Positions 52,954 through 61,800 of a DNA stretch of 64,000 nucleotides are shown piece after piece (the first letter of the stretch is position 1; each line of letters opens with the position of its first letter). The notes below the pieces were generated by a model that was not told the DNA's origin, made no database searches, and worked only from the letters and a program-made list of their open reading frames with translations. The position numbers and the translations under genes were made by a program. Source of the stretch: Heliobacteriaceae bacterium (GTDB lineage Bacteria > Bacillota > Desulfitobacteriia > Heliobacteriales > Heliobacteriaceae); contig JAQWAU010000001.1 of NCBI GenBank assembly GCA_028707535.1, forward strand, positions 1-64,000, written 5' to 3'.

Positions 52954-53256
52954 GAAATTCACCTCCACCGCTAATTTATCCATTTGTGGCACCACCTTAT
53001 ACGGAAAAAACTGCTTAATTAATTGCAGCTTAGCCTTGCGGGGCATTTTCTTGATCGCCGCTTCCCGGCGTAAAGCATTACAGCGGTCAGCAACAGATTC
53101 CTGGTATACCAGGTGAACCGGTAGCCGCGAACGAGTATATTTACTGGCTTTACCTTGCTGATGTTGTTTAATCCGCCATTCTACCCGATTTGTCCACCCG
53201 GTATATAAAGTACCATCTCCACACAACAAGATATATACGTAAGTGCCGGAGGACAT
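52780..53256 (-). CDS. GIY-YIG endonuclease-like domain running into a ferredoxin domain
   Basis: A single open frame of 158 codons. Residues 1-80 match the YhbQ/YazA (UPF0213) GIY-YIG family: TYVYILLCGDGTLYTGWTN and the later Arg/Glu residues. Residues 100-158 are a 2[4Fe-4S] ferredoxin. There is no stop between them, although both domains normally stand alone. An internal GGAGGTG-TTG (52951) gives a separate ferredoxin start. The fusion could be real read-through or a lost stop; see next entry. Confidence 0.75.
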   Translation of the reverse strand: MSSGTYVYILLCGDGTLYTGWTNRVEWRIKQHQQGKASKYTRSRLPVHLVYQESVADRCNALRREAAIKKMPRKAKLQLIKQFFPYKVVPQMDKLAVEVNFLTHIINDDCISCGACAPECPTDAISEGEDKYHIDPEKCIDCGACAEVCPVDAPNPEE

Positions 53257-53257
53257 A

Positions 53258-54886
53258 TCAACTTACTCGCCCCATCAGCTGTAAAACCGAACCTTCGAGG
53301 TTCTGAATTTGTTTTAACAACTGACCATAATTACCTTTGTCATACTCAATTTCTACCATTTCCCGGATTAGCATCCGGAGTTGGAGATATGCTCTTTCTA
53401 CAGTTTCGGGTGTGACTGGTCCATCCACGGCCGGCATCGTCCGTAACACCGCACCATATTCACCAGCAGGAGCCATCGCCGATGCTTCCTCACCGGTAAT
53501 CGTAATCTCTTCCAGCAAGGAAGGCCCATGAGTCAGAAGACCCAACTCCTTTTCGACCACTTCGGCCAATGCACTAATGTAATGCGGCTCACCATGGGTA
53601 AGAAAGACTTTCTTCGGTGGCTTATTAAAATTACGCAGCCAGTTAACCAGCCCTGCTTGGTCGGCGTGGGCTGAAAACCCAGGAATATTGCGAATTTCGG
53701 CCTTAACCTTGATTTCCTCCCCGTGAATCCGGACTAATTTTTCCCCATCCAACAAGCGCCGCCCCAATGTACCTTCCGCCTGGAATCCGACGAATAAAAC
53801 GGTTGCTTCCGGGCGCCACAAATTATGTTTGAGGTGGTGTTTAATCCGACCGGCGTCAGCCATCCCCGACCCGGCAATAATAATTGCCCGTCCTCTAAGC
53901 TGATTCAAGGCAATCGATTCCTCTGTATTCCGGGAAAAATGCATTTGCGGAAGGGAGAACAGGCCCCGCGTGGTGAAAAAAAATGATTTCGCTTCATTAT
54001 CAAAAAAATACATGTTCTTGGAGAAAATTTCGGTTGCCGCAATTGCTAAAGGGCTGTCGATAAAAATATCGACTTCCGGAATAGCCTTGCTTTGGTAAAG
54101 TTGGGCAAGTTCAAAAAGTAAGTCTTGCGTCCGTTCAATGGCAAACGACGGAATTAATAATTTGCCCCCTTTTTCATAGGTGGTCATAATTGCTTCCTGG
54201 AGTAAGTCTAACCGGGAACGAGAACGGTCATGTAACCGATCCCCATAAGTTGACTCAACAACCACGTAGTCAGCTTCGGTTACCGGAACAGGATCATTAA
54301 CCAGAGGCAAACCTGTATTGCCGACATCCCCGGAAAAAACGATCTTTGACTCCCGGTTTTGTTCTCTTACCCACAACTCCAAGGATGCCGAGCCTAAAAT
54401 GTGCCCTGCATCCTGAAAGCGAATCCGGATTTCCGGATTCAATTGCACCAATTCTTGATAGGCCACCGGGCGAAAAAACTTCATCGTTTCCGCTGCTTCC
54501 TTGGCGGTATAGATCGGTGCCAGCAAAGGGTTTCCGCTCCGGGCAGCTTTCCGGTTTTTCCGTTCAACCTCCATCTCCTGAATATGCCCGGAATCAGGCA
54601 GCATTATTGAACACAAGTCAATGGTCGGCCCTGTAGCCAGGATCTGACCGCGAAACCCTGAACGCGCTAACTTGGGTAATAACCCGGAATGATCAATATG
54701 GGCGTGGGTTAGACAAACAAAGTCGATTTCACCCGGATTAAACGGAAAATCGCCGTAGTTACGTTCCTTTATTTGTTTACTGCCCTGAAACATGCCGCAA
54801 TCGACCAACAATTTAGTGTTGGCTGTTTCCACCAAGTAACAGGACCCGGTTACGGTTTGGGCCGCCCCTAAAAATCGAATTTTCAA
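53258..54886 (-). CDS. MBL-fold beta-CASP RNA-processing exonuclease-like protein
   Basis: A 542-residue metallo-beta-lactamase protein with beta-CASP and RMMBL parts. Zinc motif LTHAHIDHSG near residue 60, GDVGNTG near residue 191, GMADAGRIKHHL near residue 340 and GFSAHADQAGL near residue 410. The CPSF/Ysh1-like architecture suggests nuclease action on RNA, unlike RNase J; substrates are not known. Distal residues 460-542 are helical. TTG start. Convergent with nothing; it is followed directly by the GIY-YIG frame. Confidence 0.85.
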   Translation of the reverse strand: MKIRFLGAAQTVTGSCYLVETANTKLLVDCGMFQGSKQIKERNYGDFPFNPGEIDFVCLTHAHIDHSGLLPKLARSGFRGQILATGPTIDLCSIMLPDSGHIQEMEVERKNRKAARSGNPLLAPIYTAKEAAETMKFFRPVAYQELVQLNPEIRIRFQDAGHILGSASLELWVREQNRESKIVFSGDVGNTGLPLVNDPVPVTEADYVVVESTYGDRLHDRSRSRLDLLQEAIMTTYEKGGKLLIPSFAIERTQDLLFELAQLYQSKAIPEVDIFIDSPLAIAATEIFSKNMYFFDNEAKSFFFTTRGLFSLPQMHFSRNTEESIALNQLRGRAIIIAGSGMADAGRIKHHLKHNLWRPEATVLFVGFQAEGTLGRRLLDGEKLVRIHGEEIKVKAEIRNIPGFSAHADQAGLVNWLRNFNKPPKKVFLTHGEPHYISALAEVVEKELGLLTHGPSLLEEITITGEEASAMAPAGEYGAVLRTMPAVDGPVTPETVERAYLQLRMLIREMVEIEYDKGNYGQLLKQIQNLEGSVLQLMGRVS

Positions 54887-55019
54887 AGGTTCCCCCCCCT
54901 TATTTTTTCTTTTTTTATTAAATCAGTTATGGGCATTACTAAAACGGTTTACTCAAGATTAAGTACTAACATATTCTAAAGATCTTCGGCATTAAAGTGA
55001 CAATGTCCTTGTTGAACGA

Positions 55020-55055
55020 CAAAAAAGCCTTCATCCCTCCAAGGGGATAAAGGCT
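55020..55055 (-). terminator. Terminator after the four-helix membrane protein
   Basis: AGCCTTTATCCC, loop, GGGATGAAGGCT followed by TTTTTTG on the minus strand. Confidence 0.8.
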
Positions 55056-55060
55056 CAAAT

Positions 55061-55549
55061 TTACACCGGTCGATCCCGCCGGTTAATCGAACGCCGGGAA
55101 CGTGCAGGTTTTGCCCGGGGGTTAGGCCACATTTCCCGGCCGGCACATAAAATACCCCCCAGGGTCCCACCCCCGACCAAAACAACCGAACCGGACAGGC
55201 TCGTCCTCACGTTGGCCTGCTCATCAAAGCCACCGGATAATAGAATCAACACTAAGCCAATGGCTAGACCCGGTAGTAGTTTGCGAGTTAAAGTCAGCCT
55301 CGTGGCGATCAACGCACCACCAAAAGCAGCCACTGCAAACGCCCACCTGATCACCACATTGCCCCAAAACTGCCAAGCCGGACCCCAGCGGGACACGACC
55401 AAGCTTGGTAAAACCAAAACTGCTAAAATAAAAAACGCAAAAATAAGGCCGCCCCAAAAACTCCGCCAAGATTTCCTGGTCCTAGCCGAATCAGCATTCT
55501 TTTTGACTCTTGAGCTAATTACCGGACGCCGGTGCAGGTAGTTTTTCAC
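55061..55549 (-). CDS. Hypothetical small membrane protein
   Basis: A 162-residue protein with a basic N-terminal 30 residues, four predicted helices (about residues 32-52, 62-84, 90-108 and 120-137) and a very basic tail (KPARSRRSINRRDRP). It resembles the TIGR04086 type seen at 34665, but not certainly. GTG start. Terminator follows. Function unknown. Confidence 0.55.
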   Translation of the reverse strand: MKNYLHRRPVISSRVKKNADSARTRKSWRSFWGGLIFAFFILAVLVLPSLVVSRWGPAWQFWGNVVIRWAFAVAAFGGALIATRLTLTRKLLPGLAIGLVLILLSGGFDEQANVRTSLSGSVVLVGGGTLGGILCAGREMWPNPRAKPARSRRSINRRDRPV

Positions 55550-55589
55550 CAGGCAGGCTCCCCTTTTTTACGAATGCTTTGCTCTTATT

Positions 55590-56315
55590 CTACCGGTTAT
55601 TCGGGGAAGGGACAACTGCTTTCACCGGAAAGCCGGCCTGCAATAGACACCGTTTTAATCGGGTAGGACTGTGCATGTCCATTGGCAGGACATAAACAAT
55701 CCTTAACCCCAAGTTGCGGCAAGCCAATTCCCGGCGACCAGCCGTCTTGGGTATTGGTCCCCCGATCACCACCAACTTTTTTGCCGGGATGTAGGCGGCA
55801 ATTCCCTTCATACCTACCGGACCACCAACAATCACTTCCATTGTCGGATACAACCGGCGCAAATTGCGAACAAGCAGTACTTCGGAAAATTCGGTAGGTG
55901 GTTGACTCTCCGGTTTTGCCATCGTTGCTATGACTTCCACCGAACCGTCATCCCCGGCCGGTTCCGGCAGGGCAAGCAGCTCCGGACTAATTTCCCCAGC
56001 TTGGGGTGTTAAGGCCAAACCAGCCCGGATGTATTCTGCCAAAACATTTTGAAACTCACCAAAACTGCGCATTACCGCCGGATGGGGCAGCCGTTGCTGC
56101 AACAATTGTTCCACAGTGGCGTGTACATACTCCTGCCGTCCATCCACCAGTTCCTCACAAAGAGCAGCCAATTGTTCCACGGTTTTAATTCCTTCCTGAA
56201 ACCGTTCCTCCCGGTAAGGCCCAGCTAACATGCTAATTTGGCTAGCCTCATCAATAATCTGATCCAATAAACGGAATATTTTTCTCTCTAAGTCACTGCG
56301 CTGCTCACCAGTCAA
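55590..56315 (-). CDS. Hypothetical protein
   Basis: A 241-residue soluble protein. The first part is helical (SDLERKIFRLLDQII and more); the C-terminal 100 residues alternate beta and alpha (AAYIPAKKLVVIGGPIP, LGLRIVYVLPMD), perhaps a Rossmann-like domain. I recognise no family. TTG start at 56315 with AAGGAGG upstream; longer frames upstream lack a site. It is divergent from the 77-residue gene at 56452. Confidence 0.55.
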   Translation of the reverse strand: MTGEQRSDLERKIFRLLDQIIDEASQISMLAGPYREERFQEGIKTVEQLAALCEELVDGRQEYVHATVEQLLQQRLPHPAVMRSFGEFQNVLAEYIRAGLALTPQAGEISPELLALPEPAGDDGSVEVIATMAKPESQPPTEFSEVLLVRNLRRLYPTMEVIVGGPVGMKGIAAYIPAKKLVVIGGPIPKTAGRRELACRNLGLRIVYVLPMDMHSPTRLKRCLLQAGFPVKAVVPSPNNR

Positions 56316-56451
56316 AGTTATTCCTCCTTCCTGGATAAACCTGGTTGTTAACCAGTTTATGCAGTTCAAATATGGCTTAGACCGGTTCTAGAACAGATCG
56401 CTCTCGCATCTATTATTAGAGTGCAGCCTGTTTAGAAGGGGGTATTAGTAG

Positions 56452-56685
56452 GTGAATAGTCAACCGGCTTTGTCTTTTCAAGAATACAAGATTCTCACCC
56501 GGGTAAAAGAATATTTTCGCACCAGCCGCATGTCCTTGGAAGAAAAATTGTTTTACGCAAAGCTGATTGCCACTTTGGATTTGGAGTCCGGAAATTATTC
56601 CGCAGATCGGGAAAAAGACCGGCTGCTGGTCTTTGCCAACCATGTCGACCAACTACGCCGAAAACTTAAAAACAGCGTCAGTTAA
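56452..56685 (+). CDS. Hypothetical 77-residue protein
   Basis: A soluble, strongly helical, charged protein (LSFQEYKILTRVKEYF; SLEEKLFYAKLIATLD) with no recognised family. GTG start; GAAGGGGG 12 bases ahead. It ends in the strong hairpin shared with metF. Convergent with the metF operon. Confidence 0.5.
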   Translation: MNSQPALSFQEYKILTRVKEYFRTSRMSLEEKLFYAKLIATLDLESGNYSADREKDRLLVFANHVDQLRRKLKNSVS

Positions 56686-56686
56686 A

Positions 56687-56731
56687 AACAAGGGGCTGTC
56701 TCAACTTTTACTTTTGAGACAGCCCCTTGTT
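56687..56731. terminator. Strong bidirectional terminator ending the metF operon
   Basis: Perfect 18-bp stem AACAAGGGGCTGTCTCAA with its complement, nine-base loop. A run of T (GTTTTTAA) follows on the minus strand, ending metF, and it also closes the 77-residue gene. Confidence 0.85.
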
Positions 56732-56758
56732 ACTTTATACCTGTTTGGAATTCGACGT

Positions 56759-57673
56759 TCATACAAGCTGGGGACGGGGCAACAGGCCTGCTTGTTCGGC
56801 AATCGCGGGAACGATTTCCTCCCAGTTGACCGCCATAATATGTACCCCTTTAACTCCCGGGATTTGCCTGATGTGCTTAATCTGTTCGACACAGATCTTG
56901 ACGCCTTCTTCCTTAGGATTCGCCGCCTTTTTCATCCGCTCGATCAATTCGTCAGCTACCAACATCCCGGCCACATTTTTTTGCATATAAGCCGCCGCCC
57001 GCCAGGACTTTAACGGCATCAGCCCGGCCATGATATAGGCCTTTTCGTGCAAACCCCGTTCCCTGACCTTTGCCATAAAGAGCTCAAAACGCTCCATATC
57101 CAAGATACACTGGGTCTGCACAAATTCCGCCCCGGCGTTAATCTTTTTTTCTAAGCGGAGCACCCGCCATTCAAACGGATCAGCAAATGGGTTAGCCACA
57201 CAGCCGATGAAAAACCGCGGTTCATGGTCTTTAATTTCTTCTCCGCAAAGAAATTGACGTTCGTCCCGCATGTTTTTGACGGTTTGAATCAACTGAATGG
57301 AATCAATATCAAAAACATTCTTGCTGGTGCCGTGATTACCGAAAGATTGGTGGTCACCGGATAAACACAATACGTTCTTAACCCCTAAAGAATACGCCCC
57401 CAACAAGTCGCTTTGAATGCCGATCCGGTTACGGTCCCGGCAAGTCATCTGCATGACCGGTTCCCCGCCGGTCTGCAATACATGCACTGCAGCGGCAATC
57501 GAAGATAGCCGGACAATCGCTGTTTGATTGTCGGTCAGGTTCACACCATCCACATACTCATTCAACATAGCGGCATGGTGCCGAACCACTTCCCCGTCGG
57601 CCGATTTTGGGGGGCCAACTTCACCGGTAACGACGAATTGGCCGGCTTCAAACATTTTTTTTAGTTTGCTCAT
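56759..57673 (-). CDS. metF: Methylenetetrahydrofolate reductase MetF
   Basis: TIM-barrel enzyme reducing 5,10-methylene-THF to 5-methyl-THF; 304 residues. VTGEVGPPKSADGE near the start holds a catalytic Glu, and MTCRDRNRIGIQSDL near residue 100 is the flavin/pterin region. Its ATG overlaps the metV stop (ATGA), so both are made in step. In acetogens of the Moorella group MetF works with MetV and Hdr/Mvh proteins rather than directly with NAD(P)H. A strong terminator closes the operon after it. Confidence 0.93.
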   Translation of the reverse strand: MSKLKKMFEAGQFVVTGEVGPPKSADGEVVRHHAAMLNEYVDGVNLTDNQTAIVRLSSIAAAVHVLQTGGEPVMQMTCRDRNRIGIQSDLLGAYSLGVKNVLCLSGDHQSFGNHGTSKNVFDIDSIQLIQTVKNMRDERQFLCGEEIKDHEPRFFIGCVANPFADPFEWRVLRLEKKINAGAEFVQTQCILDMERFELFMAKVRERGLHEKAYIMAGLMPLKSWRAAAYMQKNVAGMLVADELIERMKKAANPKEEGVKICVEQIKHIRQIPGVKGVHIMAVNWEEIVPAIAEQAGLLPRPQLV

Positions 57674-58338
57674 AAGGCCACATCCTCCTTAACCACCCGG
57701 CGCGGTCCCCCATCACGCGCTTTACTCCAGTCTTTAACCGGCTCAATGGTAAGGAGCGCTTCCAGTTTCCCTAATTTCGCCATTTTGTCGTAAATCAGTT
57801 GCCAGGCACAGGGGGTGGTTGGTGAAATCTCGCACTTCCCGTTCTGGGAACCACCACACGGTCCGTTTAGAATCGATTTGGAACAACGGATAATCGGGCA
57901 AATACCCCCGGTTTTATGCAGTACACAGTCCCCACAAAGGCCACAGCGTTCTTCCCAAACACCATGTTCCAAGGTTCCGCCGATCAGCTTGGTATTTAAA
58001 GCCGGGATGGTCCACTGGTCGAACCGTTCCGCCACATATTGCACACCTACCCCGCAGGCCATGGAAATGATCAGGTCGATATCCGGGGTGACGATTTTAG
58101 CCATCGCTTCCAAATATTCCTGGTCACACTGGCGGGTAGCGGTGTATTCTACCGTTTCCAGGGACCGGCCCGTTTGGGCCCGTAAGAGCCGCAGAGCAGC
58201 AGCCAAAACACCTACTTCTTTTTCCCCACCCGCCAAACAGACAGTCACACACATGGAACAACCCACGATCAGTACCTTATTGGCCTCTTTGATCCGTTCG
58301 GCAATTTCCACCAAGGGTTTTTGTTCAGCCACAATCAT
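57670..58338 (-). CDS. metV: Methylenetetrahydrofolate reductase subunit MetV
   Basis: Zinc- and iron-sulfur-type partner of MetF; 222 residues. N-terminal cysteines (VGCSMCVTVC) and the cysteine-rich segment CGLCGDCVLHKTGG, C..PIIRC, GPCGGS near residues 130-160 fit the MetV C-terminal domain. It relays electrons to the MetF flavin. Gene order mvhD-metV-metF agrees with the Moorella-type complex. Start 9 bases from the mvhD end; RBS GGTGACTTG. Confidence 0.9.
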   Translation of the reverse strand: MIVAEQKPLVEIAERIKEANKVLIVGCSMCVTVCLAGGEKEVGVLAAALRLLRAQTGRSLETVEYTATRQCDQEYLEAMAKIVTPDIDLIISMACGVGVQYVAERFDQWTIPALNTKLIGGTLEHGVWEERCGLCGDCVLHKTGGICPIIRCSKSILNGPCGGSQNGKCEISPTTPCAWQLIYDKMAKLGKLEALLTIEPVKDWSKARDGGPRRVVKEDVAL

Positions 58339-58346
58339 TGATCAAG

Positions 58347-58799
58347 TCACCTCTTTTCCTCGGTAAGCCTGACTGCCGGCTTGATGTTTTCCGGATTAAC
58401 CGGGCTGGGACCGAGGCTGCGGATCCTGGCGGTAAACTCCCGGGCCACCTCCGCAAACCGGGACCCCATAGAACTGGAAAGATTGTACATCTCTAACCGC
58501 TGTCCACCAATACCTATTTCATCCAGTAACCGTTTCAGCTGGTGTACCCGCTGCTTTGCCCGGATATTTCCTTTGAGAAAATGGCAGTCACCCTCCACAC
58601 AGGCAGCCACATATACCCCATCGGCCCCTTCTTCAAACGCTCTCAGTAAAATCAGGGGATCTATTTTACCCGAACAAGGCTGTTCAACCATCCGAACATT
58701 AGCCGGGTACTGTAAACGCAGCGAACCGGCCAAATCGGCAGCCGCATAGGCACAGTAATAGCAACAGAAAGCAACAATCTTGGGGTGCCAGTCGTTCAT
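58347..58799 (-). CDS. mvhD: MvhD/FrhD-type hydrogenase-heterodisulfide reductase connector
   Basis: Small [2Fe-2S] delta subunit, 150 residues. AFCCYYCAYAAADLAG and VEQPCSGKIDP and EGADGVYVAACVEGDCHFLKGN carry the cluster cysteines. It docks HdrA onto its electron source. All positions are Cys; no Sec is used, unlike some VhuD. Between hdrA and metV, 12 and 8 bases apart. Confidence 0.92.
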   Translation of the reverse strand: MNDWHPKIVAFCCYYCAYAAADLAGSLRLQYPANVRMVEQPCSGKIDPLILLRAFEEGADGVYVAACVEGDCHFLKGNIRAKQRVHQLKRLLDEIGIGGQRLEMYNLSSSMGSRFAEVAREFTARIRSLGPSPVNPENIKPAVRLTEEKR

Positions 58800-58811
58800 C
58801 TTCGCCCCCTC

Positions 58812-61800
58812 CTAACCCAAACCACTGACCTTGGCCAACATCTGCTCATCCGTATAGTGCTGCAATTGAATCGCTTTCCCCGGACATTCACCGCAACAGG
58901 TCCCACAACCATGACACTGTACGGCTTCAATCATCGCCTTGTGGTCGGCGCCAATTTGCGGAACCCCGTATGGACACACCCGGACACAGGTCAAACAGGC
59001 CGCACATTTAGCTGGATCCACCGTCGCCACAACCCCGCCAACCATCAGTTGACCGGCCGCCAAAATCGTTACCGCCCGGGCAACCGCCCCTTGCGCCTGA
59101 CTAATTGCTTCACCGATAGATTTCGGTGCATGAGCAGAGCCACAGAGAAACAGACCGGCAGAAGGGAAATCAATCGGTCCCAGTTTGGCATGGTTCTCAA
59201 CAAAGAACTTGTCTTCATTAAGCGGTAGCTTAAGTACACCCGCTAATTCCTCGATGCCTTGCGGCGCCACCGTAGCGGTAGCCAGCACCACCTGGTCGGC
59301 CGGCAGCTTGGTCATGACCCCTTCGGCGGCATCCTGAAACTCGACAGTAATCGGACTTAAGTCCCCACCCTTACCGCCGGTGACAATCACCGGCTGACCA
59401 TGGGCAACCGGGTCATACGGGAAAAAGAGCACACCCCGCTCCCGGGCCGACTTGTAGTATTTCTCCAGGAATCCGTAAGTCCGGATGTCCCGGTATAAAA
59501 CATAAATTTCCGCTGCCGGGTTCAGTTCCTTCAGCCGGAGAGCATTTTTTACCGACTGCTGGCAACAAGTACGGGAACAATACGCCCTTTCACTATCCCG
59601 GGAACCGACACACTGAATAAACACCACCCGGCGTTTACCGGCCCATTTAGCCGGTTCTTTCACCAAAGCCTTTTCCAATTGGAGATTGGTCAACACTGCC
59701 CCCCCGGTGGGGTAATTCGCCGGCGGCAGTTCCCGGCCCCCGGTGGCAATGATTACCACCCCAAATTCCAGCCATACGTTCGCCGGCTCCCCGGTGTCCG
59801 GTTGTTCGCTGACCACCTGGGCATTAAAGTGACCCTGATGACCACCAAAATCAGTTAGCTTCGCCCCGGTAAAAACTTTGATTTTCTGCTCAGCCATCAC
59901 CTGCCGGACCAGGTCTTGCCCGAAAGCCTGCAGGTTCTGCCCGTCAATCGACCGGTAAAGCTTTCGGATTAGCCCACCCAAAACCGGCTCCTTTTCCACA
60001 ATAAAAGACTCGAAACCTTGTTCGGCCAGGTTGAGTGCTGCGGTCATCCCGGCAACTCCGCCGCCAATGATTAAAGCCTTCGGAATTACCGGTACCGGCA
60101 GGAGTTGCAGTGGTTGGTGGTGTTTTACCTTTTCCACCGCCATACGCACTAAATCTTTGGCTTTTTCCGTCGCCCCAACCGGATCTTCACGGTGTACCCA
60201 GGAACACTGGTCCCGGATATTAGCCATTTCAAACAGAAACTGGTTTAGGCCTGCTTCCCGCAAAGCCTCCCGGAATAAAAGCTGGTGGGTACGAATGGTA
60301 CAGGAAGCAACTACGATCCGGTTTAACCCTTGTTCTTGAGCGATTTCTTTTATTTTTTTAACTGTATCCTGGGAACAGGTATACAAGAACTCTTCCGTAT
60401 AGATAACCCCAGGCAAATCCTTGGCAAAAGCAGCTACTGCCGGAACATCGACAACCCCGGCAATATTGCTGCCACAACGGCAAACAAAAACCCCCACTTT
60501 TGGCACCTGCCCGGAAACATCAATTTCCGGGGGGTAAACTTTAGGTGTAATCATGGTATTGCGCACCGGGGCCAGCAAGGAGCCGGCTGTTGCCGCCGCC
60601 GCCGCCGCGTTCATTACCGTTTCCGGAATGTCCCTTGGACCCTGAAAACCCCCAGCAACAAAAATTCCCTTACGGCTTGTCTCTGTAGGGTTAAACGGCC
60701 CTGTAGCGGCAAAACCGTATTCATTCAAGTCAAAATCGAGAATTTCCGCCAAGGCAGCCCCCCGCTTTGGCGGCTGTACCCCGGTAGCCAAAACGACCAA
60801 GTCAAATTCTTCGGTTATGGCCTCTCCTTGGGCATCAATATAGGTAATCAAAAGATTTTTCGTCCGGGGCACCTGTTTAACCGCCGAAACCATCGACCGG
60901 ACATACCGGACACCACCAAGTTTAGCTGCCTCGACATATTTGTCGAAGTTTTTACCGTAGGACCGGAGATCCAGGTAAAAAATAACCGGCTGAATGTCAG
61001 GAGCGTGTTCGCGGGCAATTAATGCTTCCTTGGTCGCATACATACAACAAATCGAAGAGCAATACTCCACACCATGCCCGCAATCACGAGAGCCGACACA
61101 TTGGATAAAGGCTACCCGGTGAGGAGGGGTGCCGTCCGAAGGCCGGATGACCTGCCCTGCCGTATGTCCGGTCGAAGATAACATCCGTTCGAAGTCCATG
61201 GCAGTTACCACGTTGGGGTATCTGCCGTAGCCAAACTCGCCCTTGGTGGTAGCCTTGATCAGATCGAATCCGGGCGCCAAAATGACGGCCCCGACCTGAA
61301 GGTCAAGCACCTCGTCCGGCATTTCGGGTTCGATTGCCTTCTTTTTGCAGGCCTCAATACATTGAAAACATTCGCAACAGACCCCACAATTTAAACAGCG
61401 CTCAGCTTCGGCGATTGCCGTTGCTTGATCCCACGGCTGGTAAACTTCCCGAAAATCCTGATTCCTTTCCCGGGCCGGGGCATGTTCCACCGCGTGTCGA
61501 TCACAAGTACTGTAAATAGTATCGGTGGGGGGCGGCAATTTTGGCGACCGGTCCCACGAACGGCCGGCAGCCGGATCTTCACCATTGATAAACCGTTCAA
61601 TAGAAACCGCAACCCGGTGGGCACTACCCACCGCTTCTACCACAGAACGGGCGCCATGCGCCAGGTCACCACAGGTAAACAACCACGGAATGTTTGTTTG
61701 CAAGGTCAGCGGCTCTACTTGCGGCACCCCGTTAGGCAGCATAACCAGGCCTTCCTGAAGCCCCTGCAACCGGGCCTCCTGACCAATGGAAACAAGAACG

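Noticed and set aside
58347-58799. Possible selenocysteine in MvhD
   Set aside because: Every conserved position is a Cys codon and the frame has no internal TGA.
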